Origin: Candidatus Coproplasma excrementipullorum
GTDB lineage: Bacteria; Bacillota; Clostridia; Christensenellales; Borkfalkiaceae
Reading direction: 5' to 3'
Length of the DNA stretch: 36,931 bases
Assembly (NCBI GenBank): GCA_018714165.1
Contig: DVNU01000028.1
Coordinates: 1 to 36,931, forward strand
Under the pieces are notes generated by a model. It saw only the letters and a list, made by a program, of their open reading frames with translations, had not been told where the DNA came from and searched no databases. Below are positions 1 to 6,755 of the stretch, in pieces (positions within the stretch are counted from its first letter, which is position 1; each line of letters begins with the position of its first letter). The translations under genes and the position numbers were made by a program.

Positions 1-90
1 AAGTACAACGCTTTCCCCATGCGACCGTTGAACTGGCACTCTCCAAAAGACTATATCACTGATTTCTTAAAAGACGGTTTACTCCATTAA
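1..90 (+). CDS. C-terminal fragment of an unidentified protein
   Basis: An open frame enters from the left edge and ends with TAA at 88-90, giving the last 29 residues of a protein (KYNAFPMRPLNWHS then PKDYITDFLKDGLLH). The P-x-x-L-x-W-x-S-P-x-D-Y pattern recalls the C-terminal tail of some DDE transposases, but the fragment is too short to identify it. No start or domain is visible. The hairpin array at 141-328 follows and may act as its 3' end region. Confidence 0.4.
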   Translation, partial: KYNAFPMRPLNWHSPKDYITDFLKDGLLH

Positions 91-140
91 TTTTATCTTT
101 AAACTGTCTCACATGTTTGACAAACCTACAATAATTCAAT

Positions 141-328
141 TTGTAATGAATTGCGGCTTACAGCCGCATGAATTTTCGGCTCAAACGCCTCAATTAATGG
201 GCTATGCCATGAATTCTCGCAATCTTCGATTGCTCCATTGTGGTAAAAATTATTTAAAAATATTTCTCACCACAATGCACACATTAGTGTGCAATTCGTG
301 CCGTCTTACATAGCGGCGTACCGCCGCT
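141..328. repeat. Array of short hairpins with ATGAATT spacers (copy 1)
   Basis: The 240 bases between the left-edge gene and trmL hold no convincing gene but at least five clean hairpins. These are GCGGCT-TAC-AGCCGC (153-167), GCAATC-TTC-GATTGC (219-233), ATTGTGGT/ACCACAAT (237-276, long loop), GCACAC-ATTA-GTGTGC (277-292) and AGCGGCG-TAC-CGCCGCT (312-328). Decayed ones lie at 178-189 and about 198-209. Spacers contain ATGAATT or AATT (168-174, 209-215). The last hairpin touches the trmL stop codon. The same design recurs at 26640-26735 with different stem sequences. Confidence 0.75.
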
Positions 329-820
329 TTACCACTTCAACCTGTGCAGTTGGCCCTTTTTATTCATACTCTCAAACCCGCTCTGGCGAAATCCCTCGTA
401 CACGGCTATAGCCACCGAGTTGGAGAGGTTGAGCGAGCGCAGTTCGCCCATCATCGGTATGCGCACGCAGCTGTGCGGATTGGCCCTTAAAAGTTCTTCG
501 GGCAGTCCTTTTGTCTCCTTGCCGAACACAAGAAAATCGCCGTCGGTATATTCAATGTCGGTGTAGCAGTTGAGCGCCTTGGTGGTAAAGTAAAAGAACC
601 TGCCCTGTGGGAATGCAGCTTGCAGCTCTTCAAAGTTCTCCCAGTATTTGATATCCACATACTGCCAGTAGTCCAGCCCCGCGCGCTTTAAATATTTGTC
701 GCTCACCTCAAAGCCCAGCGGTTTCACCAGGTGGAGGCGGCAACCCGTCGCCGCGCACGTGCGCGCAATGTTGCCGGTATTTTGCGGAATTTCAGGCTCT
801 ACCAAAACAATGTTAAACAT
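329..820 (-). CDS. trmL: tRNA (cytidine(34)-2'-O)-methyltransferase TrmL
   Basis: A 163-residue SPOUT-class methyltransferase. It transfers a methyl group from SAM to the ribose 2'-OH of the wobble base in the anticodon loop of leucine tRNAs. The start MFNIVLVEPEIPQNTGNIAR is the family signature (N-T-G-N-I-A-R loop). The C-terminal region holds the knotted SAM-binding segment (LVFGKETKGLPEELL, then IPMMGELRSLNLSNSVAIA). Length is normal for TrmL/YibK. A GAGG ribosome site lies just upstream of the ATG at 820. The gene is transcribed alone, away from the Na/Pi gene, from the promoter at 892-920. A 16-bp palindrome (845-860) lies in its leader. Confidence 0.93.
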   Translation of the reverse strand: MFNIVLVEPEIPQNTGNIARTCAATGCRLHLVKPLGFEVSDKYLKRAGLDYWQYVDIKYWENFEELQAAFPQGRFFYFTTKALNCYTDIEYTDGDFLVFGKETKGLPEELLRANPHSCVRIPMMGELRSLNLSNSVAIAVYEGFRQSGFESMNKKGQLHRLKW

Positions 821-891
821 AATTCCTCACTGATAAAATGTCACCTGCGCATATGCGCAGTTATAAGCAGTTATAAGATGTCATCCGCTAT

Positions 892-920
892 ATTATAAAT
901 AATGTAAAGTGTTTTATCAA
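892..920 (-). promoter_or_regulatory. Promoter of trmL
   Basis: On the minus strand, TTGATA (915-920) and TATAAT (892-897) are separated by 17 bp. This places the start point about 60 nt upstream of trmL. The leader contains the palindrome CTGCGCATATGCGCAG (845-860) and a tandem GCAGTTATAA motif. Confidence 0.6.
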
Positions 921-1010
921 GCTAAATCCACTCGTTGATGTGTTTTTTATAAAGTGATAATTTTCGTCGCTTGGGCACGATATTTAAACAATATTTAAAA
1001 ATAATTAAGT

Positions 1011-1152
1011 TTTGCCTCAAAACCGCGCTTTTGGGGCAAAGGCCCAAATTTGCGATTCCTCTCGCCTCTGCCGTTTTCCTTCGGGAGGCTCGGCAGAGCA
1101 GCGCTTCGCTCGCGCAGCGGTTGAATTTGCACGATTACCACTTGTGTTAACC
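1011..1152 (+). repeat. Structured repeat element, shortened copy (copy 1 of 3)
   Basis: The ~410-base gap between trmL and the Na/Pi gene contains a 12-bp hairpin with hexaloop CCGCGC (stem 1011-1022 with 1029-1040). It is followed by AAAGGCCCAAATTTGCG, further hairpins, and an end sequence CCACTTGTGTTAA (1138-1150). The same order (AAA-yCrCGC-TTT hairpin, then CAATTTGCG, then an end near CGTTAA) is found at 11597-11771 and 12148-12323. This copy is about 35 nt shorter between its landmarks. It sits directly upstream of the Pho-box promoter. Confidence 0.6.
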
Positions 1153-1165
1153 AGCTATTTTTATT

Positions 1166-1205
1166 TTACAATTAATTGACAAACCTGTTACAAAACTGTT
1201 ACAAT
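1166..1205 (+). promoter_or_regulatory. Pho-box-like operator and promoter of the Na/Pi cotransporter
   Basis: Four hexamers lie exactly 11 bp apart: TTACAA (1166), TGACAA (1177), TTACAA (1188) and TTACAA (1199). The last two form CTGTTACAAAACTGTTACA, very close to the enterobacterial PhoB box, and the 11-bp spacing also fits Bacillus PhoP boxes. TTGACA (1176-1181) and TACAAT (1200-1205) with an 18-bp spacer can serve as -35/-10. The downstream gene encodes a phosphate transporter, which fits control by a PhoR/PhoB-type two-component system. Confidence 0.65.
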
Positions 1206-1240
1206 TATAATGCAAATATACGATGGAGAGAAAAAACTAA

Positions 1241-2416
1241 ATGGGTATAGGCGACGTATTAAAGATAATCTACTCTGTTTTCTACCTGCTCGGCGGCATA
1301 ACCGTGTTCATGATCGGCATGGATATTCTGAGCTCCAATATGGAGAAGGCCGCAGGCAGCAAGATGCGCACGCTTATCGGCAAGGCTACAAAGAATAAAT
1401 TTCTCGGCATCGGCACGGGTACGGCGATAACGGCCATTATTCAAAGTTCATCGGCCACAACGGTAATGGTCGTGGGCTTTGTAAACATCGGCCTCATGAC
1501 GCTCACTCAAGCCGCGTCAATAATAATGGGCGCCAACATCGGCACAACCATTACAGCCTTTATAACCGCCCTTGCCGTGGGTGATGCTACGGCTACAGGC
1601 AACGTCGCCGAGTTTGACATATCTGCAATATTCGCTCTCATAGCCTTTCTGGGACTGATGATGACGCTCTTTTCCAAAGAGGAAAAGACAAAGCGCATCG
1701 GCAATATGCTCTCCGGCCTCGGTCTCATCTTTATCGGTCTGTACACAATGGACTTCACCGTCTCCGACGTCACTTCAGACCCTACGATCGGCCCCGTCAT
1801 CGACAATATGTTCATAGCCATAGGCAATGGAAAGGACTTTCTCACCTGGGAAGCTCTGGTTCTCTTCCTGCTGGGCCTTATACTTACGGCCATAATGCAG
1901 TCCTCGTCTGCCGTCACGGGCATAGTCATTGCGCTTGCCGGCCGCGGACTTATAAATATTTATATGGCAATGTTCATAGTGCTCGGTTCAAACATAGGCA
2001 CATGTGTAACTGCCCTCATCTCTTCAATCGGCACAACAACCAATGCCAGGCGCGCCGCCTGCATACACCTGTGTTTCAACGTAATCGGCTGTCTCATCTT
2101 CGCCATACCCGTCACTGTATGGGGGGCGGATATAGCCTCATTCCTCAATTATATCTGCGGCGGCAGGGCCACCTGGGAGATAGCGCTCTTCCATCTCTTC
2201 TTCAACGTTGTAAACACCGTCATTCTCATGTGGTTCATTCCCCAGCTCGTCAAGCTGTCTCATATCATTATACGTGACAGGAAGGGCGACAATCAGGAGG
2301 AGCAGGGCGAAAACGACGAACAGCTCGACAAGCGCCTTTTAAAGACTCCCGCAATCGCCGTCGGCCAGTCCCGCAAGGAGATTGTAAAGATGGGCCGCAT
2401 AGCCTTCTCTAACTAG
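1241..2416 (+). CDS. Na/Pi cotransporter family protein, membrane part (ends at an in-frame TAG)
   Basis: A 391-residue integral membrane protein of the Na+/phosphate cotransporter (NptA/PNaS) family, importing phosphate with sodium. The two inverted half-repeats are visible, each with a QSSSA motif: QSSSATTVMVVGF with GANIGTT (around residues 68-105), and MQSSSAVTGIVIAL with GSNIGTC (around 218-255). A GGAGAG site precedes the ATG. The reading frame is interrupted by TAG at 2414-2416 and continues in the same frame as a PhoU-like domain to 2980. An intact family member of this type would be one ~580-residue protein. The transporter core is complete, so the truncated product could still function. 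A Pho-box-like site lies upstream. Confidence 0.88.
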   Translation: MGIGDVLKIIYSVFYLLGGITVFMIGMDILSSNMEKAAGSKMRTLIGKATKNKFLGIGTGTAITAIIQSSSATTVMVVGFVNIGLMTLTQAASIIMGANIGTTITAFITALAVGDATATGNVAEFDISAIFALIAFLGLMMTLFSKEEKTKRIGNMLSGLGLIFIGLYTMDFTVSDVTSDPTIGPVIDNMFIAIGNGKDFLTWEALVLFLLGLILTAIMQSSSAVTGIVIALAGRGLINIYMAMFIVLGSNIGTCVTALISSIGTTTNARRAACIHLCFNVIGCLIFAIPVTVWGADIASFLNYICGGRATWEIALFHLFFNVVNTVILMWFIPQLVKLSHIIIRDRKGDNQEEQGENDEQLDKRLLKTPAIAVGQSRKEIVKMGRIAFSN

Positions 2417-2431
2417 AAACTGGCCGTTGAG

Positions 2432-2980
2432 ATGCTGCTCGGCTATGACATTACCCAGAGGGAAAAGTTTGCTGAAAACGAAAAGCGCATAAACGACCTC
2501 AATAAGTATATAACGCAATTCCTTGTAAAACTGTCCTCGGAGGATATTTCTGTCACTGACGAGACAAAGGTATCGTCCTTCTACCACGTTGTCAGCGATA
2601 TCGAGCGCATAGGCGACTATGCCGAAAATATCGTAGAGTATACCGAGGAGATGGTAAATACGGGGGTCAGGTTCTCCGACCACGCCGTCGCCGAGATAAA
2701 GGAGATGGACGAATATCTCTCCGAGCTGTATAAATATGTTGAAATGGCCTTTGCCAACCACAACTTAAGCTATACGCAGAACATCGAAAACGCTGAAAAT
2801 TCAGTGGATGAGATGTGTGCGAAGATGAAGGATGCGCACATACGCCGCACGCAGGAGGGGCGTTGTTCTCCCGAAGCGGGTTCCGTATACCTTCAGCTGG
2901 CCGTAAATATGGAGCGCATAGGCGACCATATGACCAACATTTCCAATTCCATAAAGTCTTACGTGGAGCCCAATTCTTAA
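2432..2980 (+). CDS. PhoU-like domain, detached C-terminal part of the Na/Pi cotransporter
   Basis: A 182-residue all-helical PhoU-like region (for example DETKVSSFYHVVSDIERIGD and VNMERIGDHMTNISNSI, the repeated ERIGD helices). In this family it normally forms the cytoplasmic C-terminus that senses or gates phosphate uptake. It is in the same frame as the upstream transporter, separated only by TAG and five codons. The residues just after the TAG (KLAVEMLLGYD) read as normal protein. No ribosome site precedes the ATG at 2432, so translation would depend on reinitiation or read-through. This is most simply one gene broken by a single nonsense base change. Confidence 0.75.
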   Translation: MLLGYDITQREKFAENEKRINDLNKYITQFLVKLSSEDISVTDETKVSSFYHVVSDIERIGDYAENIVEYTEEMVNTGVRFSDHAVAEIKEMDEYLSELYKYVEMAFANHNLSYTQNIENAENSVDEMCAKMKDAHIRRTQEGRCSPEAGSVYLQLAVNMERIGDHMTNISNSIKSYVEPNS

Positions 2981-3051
2981 TAATGTCTATGGTGCGCCGC
3001 CGCACAAGCGGCGGCGCGTTCATAAAGTATCCCAACCCATCCGGGATATCA

Positions 3052-3079
3052 AAAAAACACCGCACCGGCGGTGTTTTTT
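3052..3079. terminator. Bidirectional terminator between the Na/Pi gene and lysR
   Basis: A 12-bp stem AAAAAACACCGC / GCGGTGTTTTTT with loop ACCG gives a T-run on both strands and serves two convergent genes. A second GC-only hairpin (10-bp stem, loop ACAA) lies just before it at 2994-3017. Confidence 0.85.
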
Positions 3080-3127
3080 CCTTTGTGTTAAGTTACATTG
3101 GTGCGCGCATATGCTCCCGCTAAACGG

Positions 3128-3994
3128 CTAAAGCAGCTTTTTGAGCTCGCTTAAAAACACCTCTGCGGCGGGCGAAAAAATCTGATACTTTTTCCAGGCT
3201 ATGTCCAGTCTCGACTGCAATTCGGGCCTGAGCGGCACAAAGCGCAGGTCGCCGCCCTGTGTATTTATCAGCCCTTCCAGGCTCACGGCATACCCCGCGC
3301 CGCTCTCCACCAGCAGAGAGGCGTTGTACAGCAGGTTGTACGTCGCCACGGGCTCGGTTTCGGCCTCTCCGAACCAGTCTGAAACCAGACTCTTGCCCAG
3401 CGAGTGGCGGGAGCGTATGACGGGCAGACCCCGCAGATCTTCGGGCGTTATGAATTGCTTTTGCGCCAGCGGACTGTCCTTCCGCATAATTACTCCCCAT
3501 CTGTCGTTCAGTGGCAGGCGCAGACTGTCGTAAGGGGAGAGGTCTGTCGGCTCTATGAATATGCCGAAGTCGATCAACCCCTTGTCAAGCTTTTCGGATA
3601 CAGCCTGACTGTCGCCGCTGTAGATATCGAATTTCACATTGGGATAATTGCGTTGAACGGCACATATTGCACGGGCAATCAGCGCAAAGGCGCGGCTTTC
3701 GCCGCCGCCTATGCGTACCTCGCCTCCCACCGTAAGCGGCGGGGCGTGCAGTTCGTCCTGCGCCTTGTCGTATAGCTCAAGTATCTCCTCAGCGCGCTTT
3801 TTAAGCAGCTTTCCCGCCTCGGTCAGGGTTATTTTGCGGCTGCCGCGCACAAACAGCTGTCTGCCCGTTTCTTCCTCAAGCTTTTTCATCTGCCGCGAAA
3901 GATTGGGCTGGGTGACAAACAGCTCCTTGGCCGCACGCGATATGCTCTCTTCATTGGCCACGGCCAAAAAATATCTCAGTTCACGCAGTTCCAT
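3128..3994 (-). CDS. LysR-family transcriptional regulator
   Basis: A 288-residue LysR-type regulator. An N-terminal winged helix-turn-helix (MELRELRYFLAVANEESISR ... VTQPNLSRQMKKLEEETG, residues 1-60) precedes a periplasmic-binding-protein-like effector domain (about 90-288). An AGGAGGG site lies before the start. It is divergent from the acetyltransferase at 4119. The two promoters share a dyad (4037-4075) that overlaps both -35 boxes, so it probably controls itself and the acetyltransferase/lipoprotein pair. The effector cannot be deduced. Confidence 0.92.
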   Translation of the reverse strand: MELRELRYFLAVANEESISRAAKELFVTQPNLSRQMKKLEEETGRQLFVRGSRKITLTEAGKLLKKRAEEILELYDKAQDELHAPPLTVGGEVRIGGGESRAFALIARAICAVQRNYPNVKFDIYSGDSQAVSEKLDKGLIDFGIFIEPTDLSPYDSLRLPLNDRWGVIMRKDSPLAQKQFITPEDLRGLPVIRSRHSLGKSLVSDWFGEAETEPVATYNLLYNASLLVESGAGYAVSLEGLINTQGGDLRFVPLRPELQSRLDIAWKKYQIFSPAAEVFLSELKKLL

Positions 3995-4013
3995 GGATCT
4001 CCCTCCTGTCCCG

Positions 4014-4098
4014 ATTATAACACTTTAATCTATGCCTGTCAATTATGCTTATCTATAAAATATAAGTAATTGACATATGTCTTTGCGTGCGGTAAAAT
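4014..4098. promoter_or_regulatory. Divergent promoters with a shared LysR operator
   Basis: A perfect 9-bp inverted repeat, TGTCAATTA (4037-4045) and TAATTGACA (4067-4075), has inner arms CTTAT (4048-4052) and ATAAG (4062-4066). The outer arms are also the two -35 boxes. On the minus strand TTGACA pairs with TATAAT (4014-4019, spacer 17) for lysR. On the plus strand TTGACA (4070-4075) pairs with TAAAAT (4093-4098, spacer 17) for the acetyltransferase. A regulator bound to the dyad would control both promoters. Confidence 0.75.
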
Positions 4099-4118
4099 CA
4101 CTGCAGAGAGGAAGAGGT

Positions 4119-4685
4119 ATGAACAGTAAACAGTACATCAAAAATCTTAGCGCCGATCCGAAGATTGCGGCCGGTTCGGAAATGCATCTCCATATGCACG
4201 CTGCGGCCGACAGGGCCAGGCGCATAACACAAAAAATCAACTGCGGATACAACTCCGCAGAACGGCTCCGCGCACTTTTCGGCGAGCTGACGTACGGCAA
4301 CATCGGTGCAAACTTCGGGCTCTTTCCGCCCTTTTACACTGACTACGGAATGAATATCCGTTTGGGCGACAACGTGTTCATAAACAGCGGCTGTTGCTTT
4401 CAGGATCAGGGCGGAATTTTTATTGGCGACAACGCGCTCATCGGCCACCAGGTGGTCATAGCCACGCTGAACCATGCCGCTGACCCGTTGAGGCGGGGCG
4501 ATATGATTGCCGCCCCCGTGCACATTGGCAATAATGTGTGGATAGGCGCTCACGCCACTATATTGCCGGGTGTAACGGTGGGAGACGGCGCAATTGTCGC
4601 CGCGGGAGCGGTGGTTACAAAGGATGTTCCGCCAAAAAGTGTAGTCGGCGGCGTCCCCGCAAGGATTCTGAAGGTGATAGAATGA
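4119..4685 (+). CDS. Hexapeptide-repeat O-acetyltransferase (maltose/galactoside acetyltransferase family)
   Basis: A ~188-residue trimeric left-handed beta-helix acetyltransferase that uses acetyl-CoA to acetylate a sugar or similar acceptor. It has the N-terminal maltose-acetyltransferase helical cap ([12 protein letters not shown]), the active-site region ([11 protein letters not shown], with the catalytic His) and repeats of the type I/V-G-x-x-V/A ([38 protein letters not shown]), ending [13 protein letters not shown]. The ATG at 4119 is chosen because it follows AGAGGAAGAGG and lies downstream of the predicted start point (about 4105). An in-frame ATG at 4077 lies upstream of the promoter's -10. 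The stop overlaps the start of the next gene (ATGA). Confidence 0.9.
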   Translation: MNSKQYIKNLSADPKIAAGSEMHLHMHAAADRARRITQKINCGYNSAERLRALFGELTYGNIGANFGLFPPFYTDYGMNIRLGDNVFINSGCCFQDQGGIFIGDNALIGHQVVIATLNHAADPLRRGDMIAAPVHIGNNVWIGAHATILPGVTVGDGAIVAAGAVVTKDVPPKSVVGGVPARILKVIE

Positions 4686-5215
4686 AAAAACTGCTTGCAT
4701 TTATTGTAATTGCCGCGGCAATATGCTTTACTTTCTGCGCCTGTGCCGGCGGTGAAAGTGACGGCGCGCATTCAGAAAATGACGGCACCATTACGGACGG
4801 CAGGCCGACTGACGATAGTGATGAAGGCGCCCCTTCGGGCGATATTGAGGAGGTAACCTGTATGTATATCTATATCAACGGCAACAGGCTGGAGGTTGAG
4901 CTTGCCGAAAATTCTTCCGCCGCGGCGCTCGCTGCCGCGCTCGCAGAGGGCGACGTCGTGTATACGGCGGATGATTACGGCAATTTCGAAAAGGTGGGAG
5001 ACATCGGCATGACCCTGCCGCGCAACGATGAGCGTATATCTGTTTCGCCCGGTGATGTAATATTGTATCTGGGCTCCAACATCTGTATTTACTATGGCAC
5101 CAACAGTTGGAATTTTACCCGCTTAGGCCGTATCAACGGCTACGGCGATGAGCAGTTGCGCACACTTCTCGGCGCCGGACAGGGGAGCGTTGAGGTGCGC
5201 TTAAGTTTAATTTAA
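4682..5215 (+). CDS. Lipoprotein with a cyclophilin-like fold domain
   Basis: A 177-residue secreted lipoprotein. A positively charged start and hydrophobic core ([19 protein letters not shown]) lead into a lipobox ending in Cys (CAC, around residues 19-21). An acidic Ser/Asp/Gly linker (about 22-55) follows, then a cyclophilin-like beta-barrel domain ([19 protein letters not shown] ... [20 protein letters not shown], then FTRLGRI). Proteins of this fold in Firmicutes are often uncharacterised or linked to flavodoxin-type operons. The start overlaps the acetyltransferase stop, so the two are cotranslated and share the LysR-controlled promoter. Confidence 0.8.
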   Translation: MKKLLAFIVIAAAICFTFCACAGGESDGAHSENDGTITDGRPTDDSDEGAPSGDIEEVTCMYIYINGNRLEVELAENSSAAALAAALAEGDVVYTADDYGNFEKVGDIGMTLPRNDERISVSPGDVILYLGSNICIYYGTNSWNFTRLGRINGYGDEQLRTLLGAGQGSVEVRLSLI

Positions 5216-5245
5216 TCTCGTAGTATGCGGCAATCACTGTATTTT

Positions 5246-5285
5246 TTGCGCCCGCGCGCGGCTTTTAAGCCGCGCGCGGGCGCAA
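5246..5285. terminator. 40-bp near-perfect palindrome, terminator-like
   Basis: A perfect 19-bp stem (5246-5264 with 5267-5285) closed by a 2-nt TT loop, almost entirely G+C. It follows the lipoprotein gene. Upstream ATTTTTT gives a T-run on the minus strand; the plus side has AATATATTTT. Confidence 0.7.
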
Positions 5286-5314
5286 TATATTTTACTTACC
5301 AATCGCCTTAAAAT

Positions 5315-5344
5315 GTTGACAAGTCAACGATTTAGGTATATAAT
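5315..5344 (+). promoter_or_regulatory. Promoter of marR-degV with an overlapping palindromic operator
   Basis: TTGACA (5316-5321) and TATAAT (5339-5344) are 17 bp apart. The -35 box is embedded in the palindrome GTTGAC-AA-GTCAAC (5315-5328), a typical MarR-family operator shape. This suggests that the downstream MarR protein represses its own operon. Confidence 0.7.
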
Positions 5345-5375
5345 TCGGCTATAAAAAGATTTCGGGGCTGAAAAA

Positions 5376-5828
5376 ATGGAAGATTTGTTCGAAAGGTTTA
5401 CAGTAAGCATACTCAAGCTCAATAAGCTCGTGCAAAAAATCAAATTGTACGAGATGAAAAAATTCGGATTAAAGTCCGTGCACGTGATGTGTATATACTA
5501 TCTCTACCGCCACCGCGAGGGGCTTACCGCCAGCGAACTGGTAAAACTCACTCTCGACGATAAGGCCGCCATCTCCCGCGCGCTTGCGATAATGCGCGAC
5601 CAGGGCTATGTGCAGTACGACCAGGCTTCGCACAATGCACCCGTTACGCTTACGCCAAAGGGCGTTGAGCTTGCCGAATATATCGTTCAAAGGGCGACGG
5701 CCGCCGTTCATGCGGGCAGTGCGGAATTTTCCGTGGAACAGCGCGCTTTTTTCTATAAGGCGCTCATTACCATTGCAGACAATCTCGAAAATTATTACAA
5801 TAATCTCCCAAAGGATAAAACGGAGTGA
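5376..5828 (+). CDS. MarR-family transcriptional regulator
   Basis: A 150-residue winged helix-turn-helix protein of the MarR type. Helix-turn-helix: EGLTASELVKLTLDDKAAIS followed by RALAIMRDQGYV (about residues 50-82), then the wing (THNAPVTLTPKGVELAEYI-like segment, 90-110). N- and C-terminal helices (RFTVSILKLNKLVQKI; FYKALITIADNLENYYNN) form the dimer interface. It likely binds as a dimer to the palindrome over its own promoter. It lies immediately before degV, whose start follows its stop within 5 nt. The ligand is unknown. Confidence 0.88.
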   Translation: MEDLFERFTVSILKLNKLVQKIKLYEMKKFGLKSVHVMCIYYLYRHREGLTASELVKLTLDDKAAISRALAIMRDQGYVQYDQASHNAPVTLTPKGVELAEYIVQRATAAVHAGSAEFSVEQRAFFYKALITIADNLENYYNNLPKDKTE

Positions 5829-5830
5829 AT

Positions 5831-6679
5831 ATGATAAAAATATTGATTGATTCCGGTTGTGATGTCGAAAAGGATCAGGCTCAGGCGCTGGGCATTACGG
5901 TTCTGCCCTTTGCCGTACGCTTAGGCGACGAGGAATATCTTGACGGCTTCACTCTCTCCCATGAGCAGTTCTTCGAAAAGCTGATTGAAAACGCCGATCT
6001 TCCCCAGACCAGCCAGATAAACGAGTTTACTTTTGCCGAAAAATTTGAAGAACTAACTGCCGACGGAAGCGAAGTTGTTGCCATAACGATATCTTCAAAG
6101 CTTTCGGGCACGTACTCCTCGGCCGTAAAGGCGGCTAAAAAGTTTGCGGGCAAGGTCTTTGTCGTCGACAGTCTCAACGCATGCATAGGTGAGCGCATTC
6201 TCCTCGACTATGCGCTCCGCCTTGTCGAAAAGGGCGAACTTACCGCCGCGCAGATCGCCGCCGAGCTCAACGATAAAAAGTGTAAAATCCAGCTTCTTGC
6301 CGTGCTCGATACGCTGAAGTATTTAAGGAAAGGCGGCAGAATCTCTTCGGTAGCCGCCGTCGCGGGCGAAATGCTCTCCATAAAGCCCGTAATCTCCGTT
6401 GTGGGCGGCGAGGTCAAGCTCGTCGGCAAGGCGATGGGTTCCAAAAAGGGCAACAACCTTTTAAACCAGCTCGTGTCAAAGTGCGGCGGAATAGATTTTT
6501 CAATGCCCTATGTTCTGGGCTACTCAGGCCTTTCCGATGCCTTCCTCAAAAAGTATATAGCCGACAGCGAAAACCTGTGGAAGGGCAAGGCCGAGAGCAT
6601 TCCATATTACCTAATAGGCAGTACAATAGGCACCCACGTCGGCCCAGGCGCCATAGCCGTAGCCTTCTTTGCAAACTGA
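5831..6679 (+). CDS. DegV family fatty-acid-binding protein
   Basis: A ~282-residue DegV protein, the family that binds fatty acids; FakB members present them to the kinase FakA for phosphorylation and lipid synthesis. Family marks are the N-terminal ILIDSGCDV (usually T/S-D-S-x-x-D), the PQTSQIN motif (residues 55-63) with the lipid-contacting Ser, SSKLSGTYSSA (around 93-104), and LKYLRKGGRIS (about 155-166). The ATG at 5831 follows CGGAG; a GTG at 5825 is in frame but too close to the Shine-Dalgarno. No fakA-like kinase is in the window. A strong terminator follows. Confidence 0.92.
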   Translation: MIKILIDSGCDVEKDQAQALGITVLPFAVRLGDEEYLDGFTLSHEQFFEKLIENADLPQTSQINEFTFAEKFEELTADGSEVVAITISSKLSGTYSSAVKAAKKFAGKVFVVDSLNACIGERILLDYALRLVEKGELTAAQIAAELNDKKCKIQLLAVLDTLKYLRKGGRISSVAAVAGEMLSIKPVISVVGGEVKLVGKAMGSKKGNNLLNQLVSKCGGIDFSMPYVLGYSGLSDAFLKKYIADSENLWKGKAESIPYYLIGSTIGTHVGPGAIAVAFFAN

Positions 6680-6695
6680 ATTGTGTTTGATATAA

Positions 6696-6729
6696 AGCGC
6701 GCGCCGCGAAGTTCTTCGCGGCGCGCGCT
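6696..6729. terminator. Terminator after degV
   Basis: A perfect 16-bp GC-rich stem (6696-6711 with 6714-6729), loop TT, followed by GATTTTTTATGG. Confidence 0.85.
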
Positions 6730-6755
6730 GATTTTTTATGGCTCTGTCACTTTAT

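Noticed and set aside
113-313. A 66-residue frame over the hairpin array behind the left-edge gene
   Set aside because: It is a translation of hairpins and spacers, has no ribosome site or protein-like pattern, and the DNA structure explains the sequence.
141-328. CRISPR array
   Set aside because: The constant units are only about 7-10 nt and the variable units are palindromes. No 23-40-nt repeats and no cas genes are present.
2414-2416. Reassignment of TAG to an amino acid
   Set aside because: Several intact genes here (hpt, spoIIAA, aminotransferase) end in TAG at their natural length.
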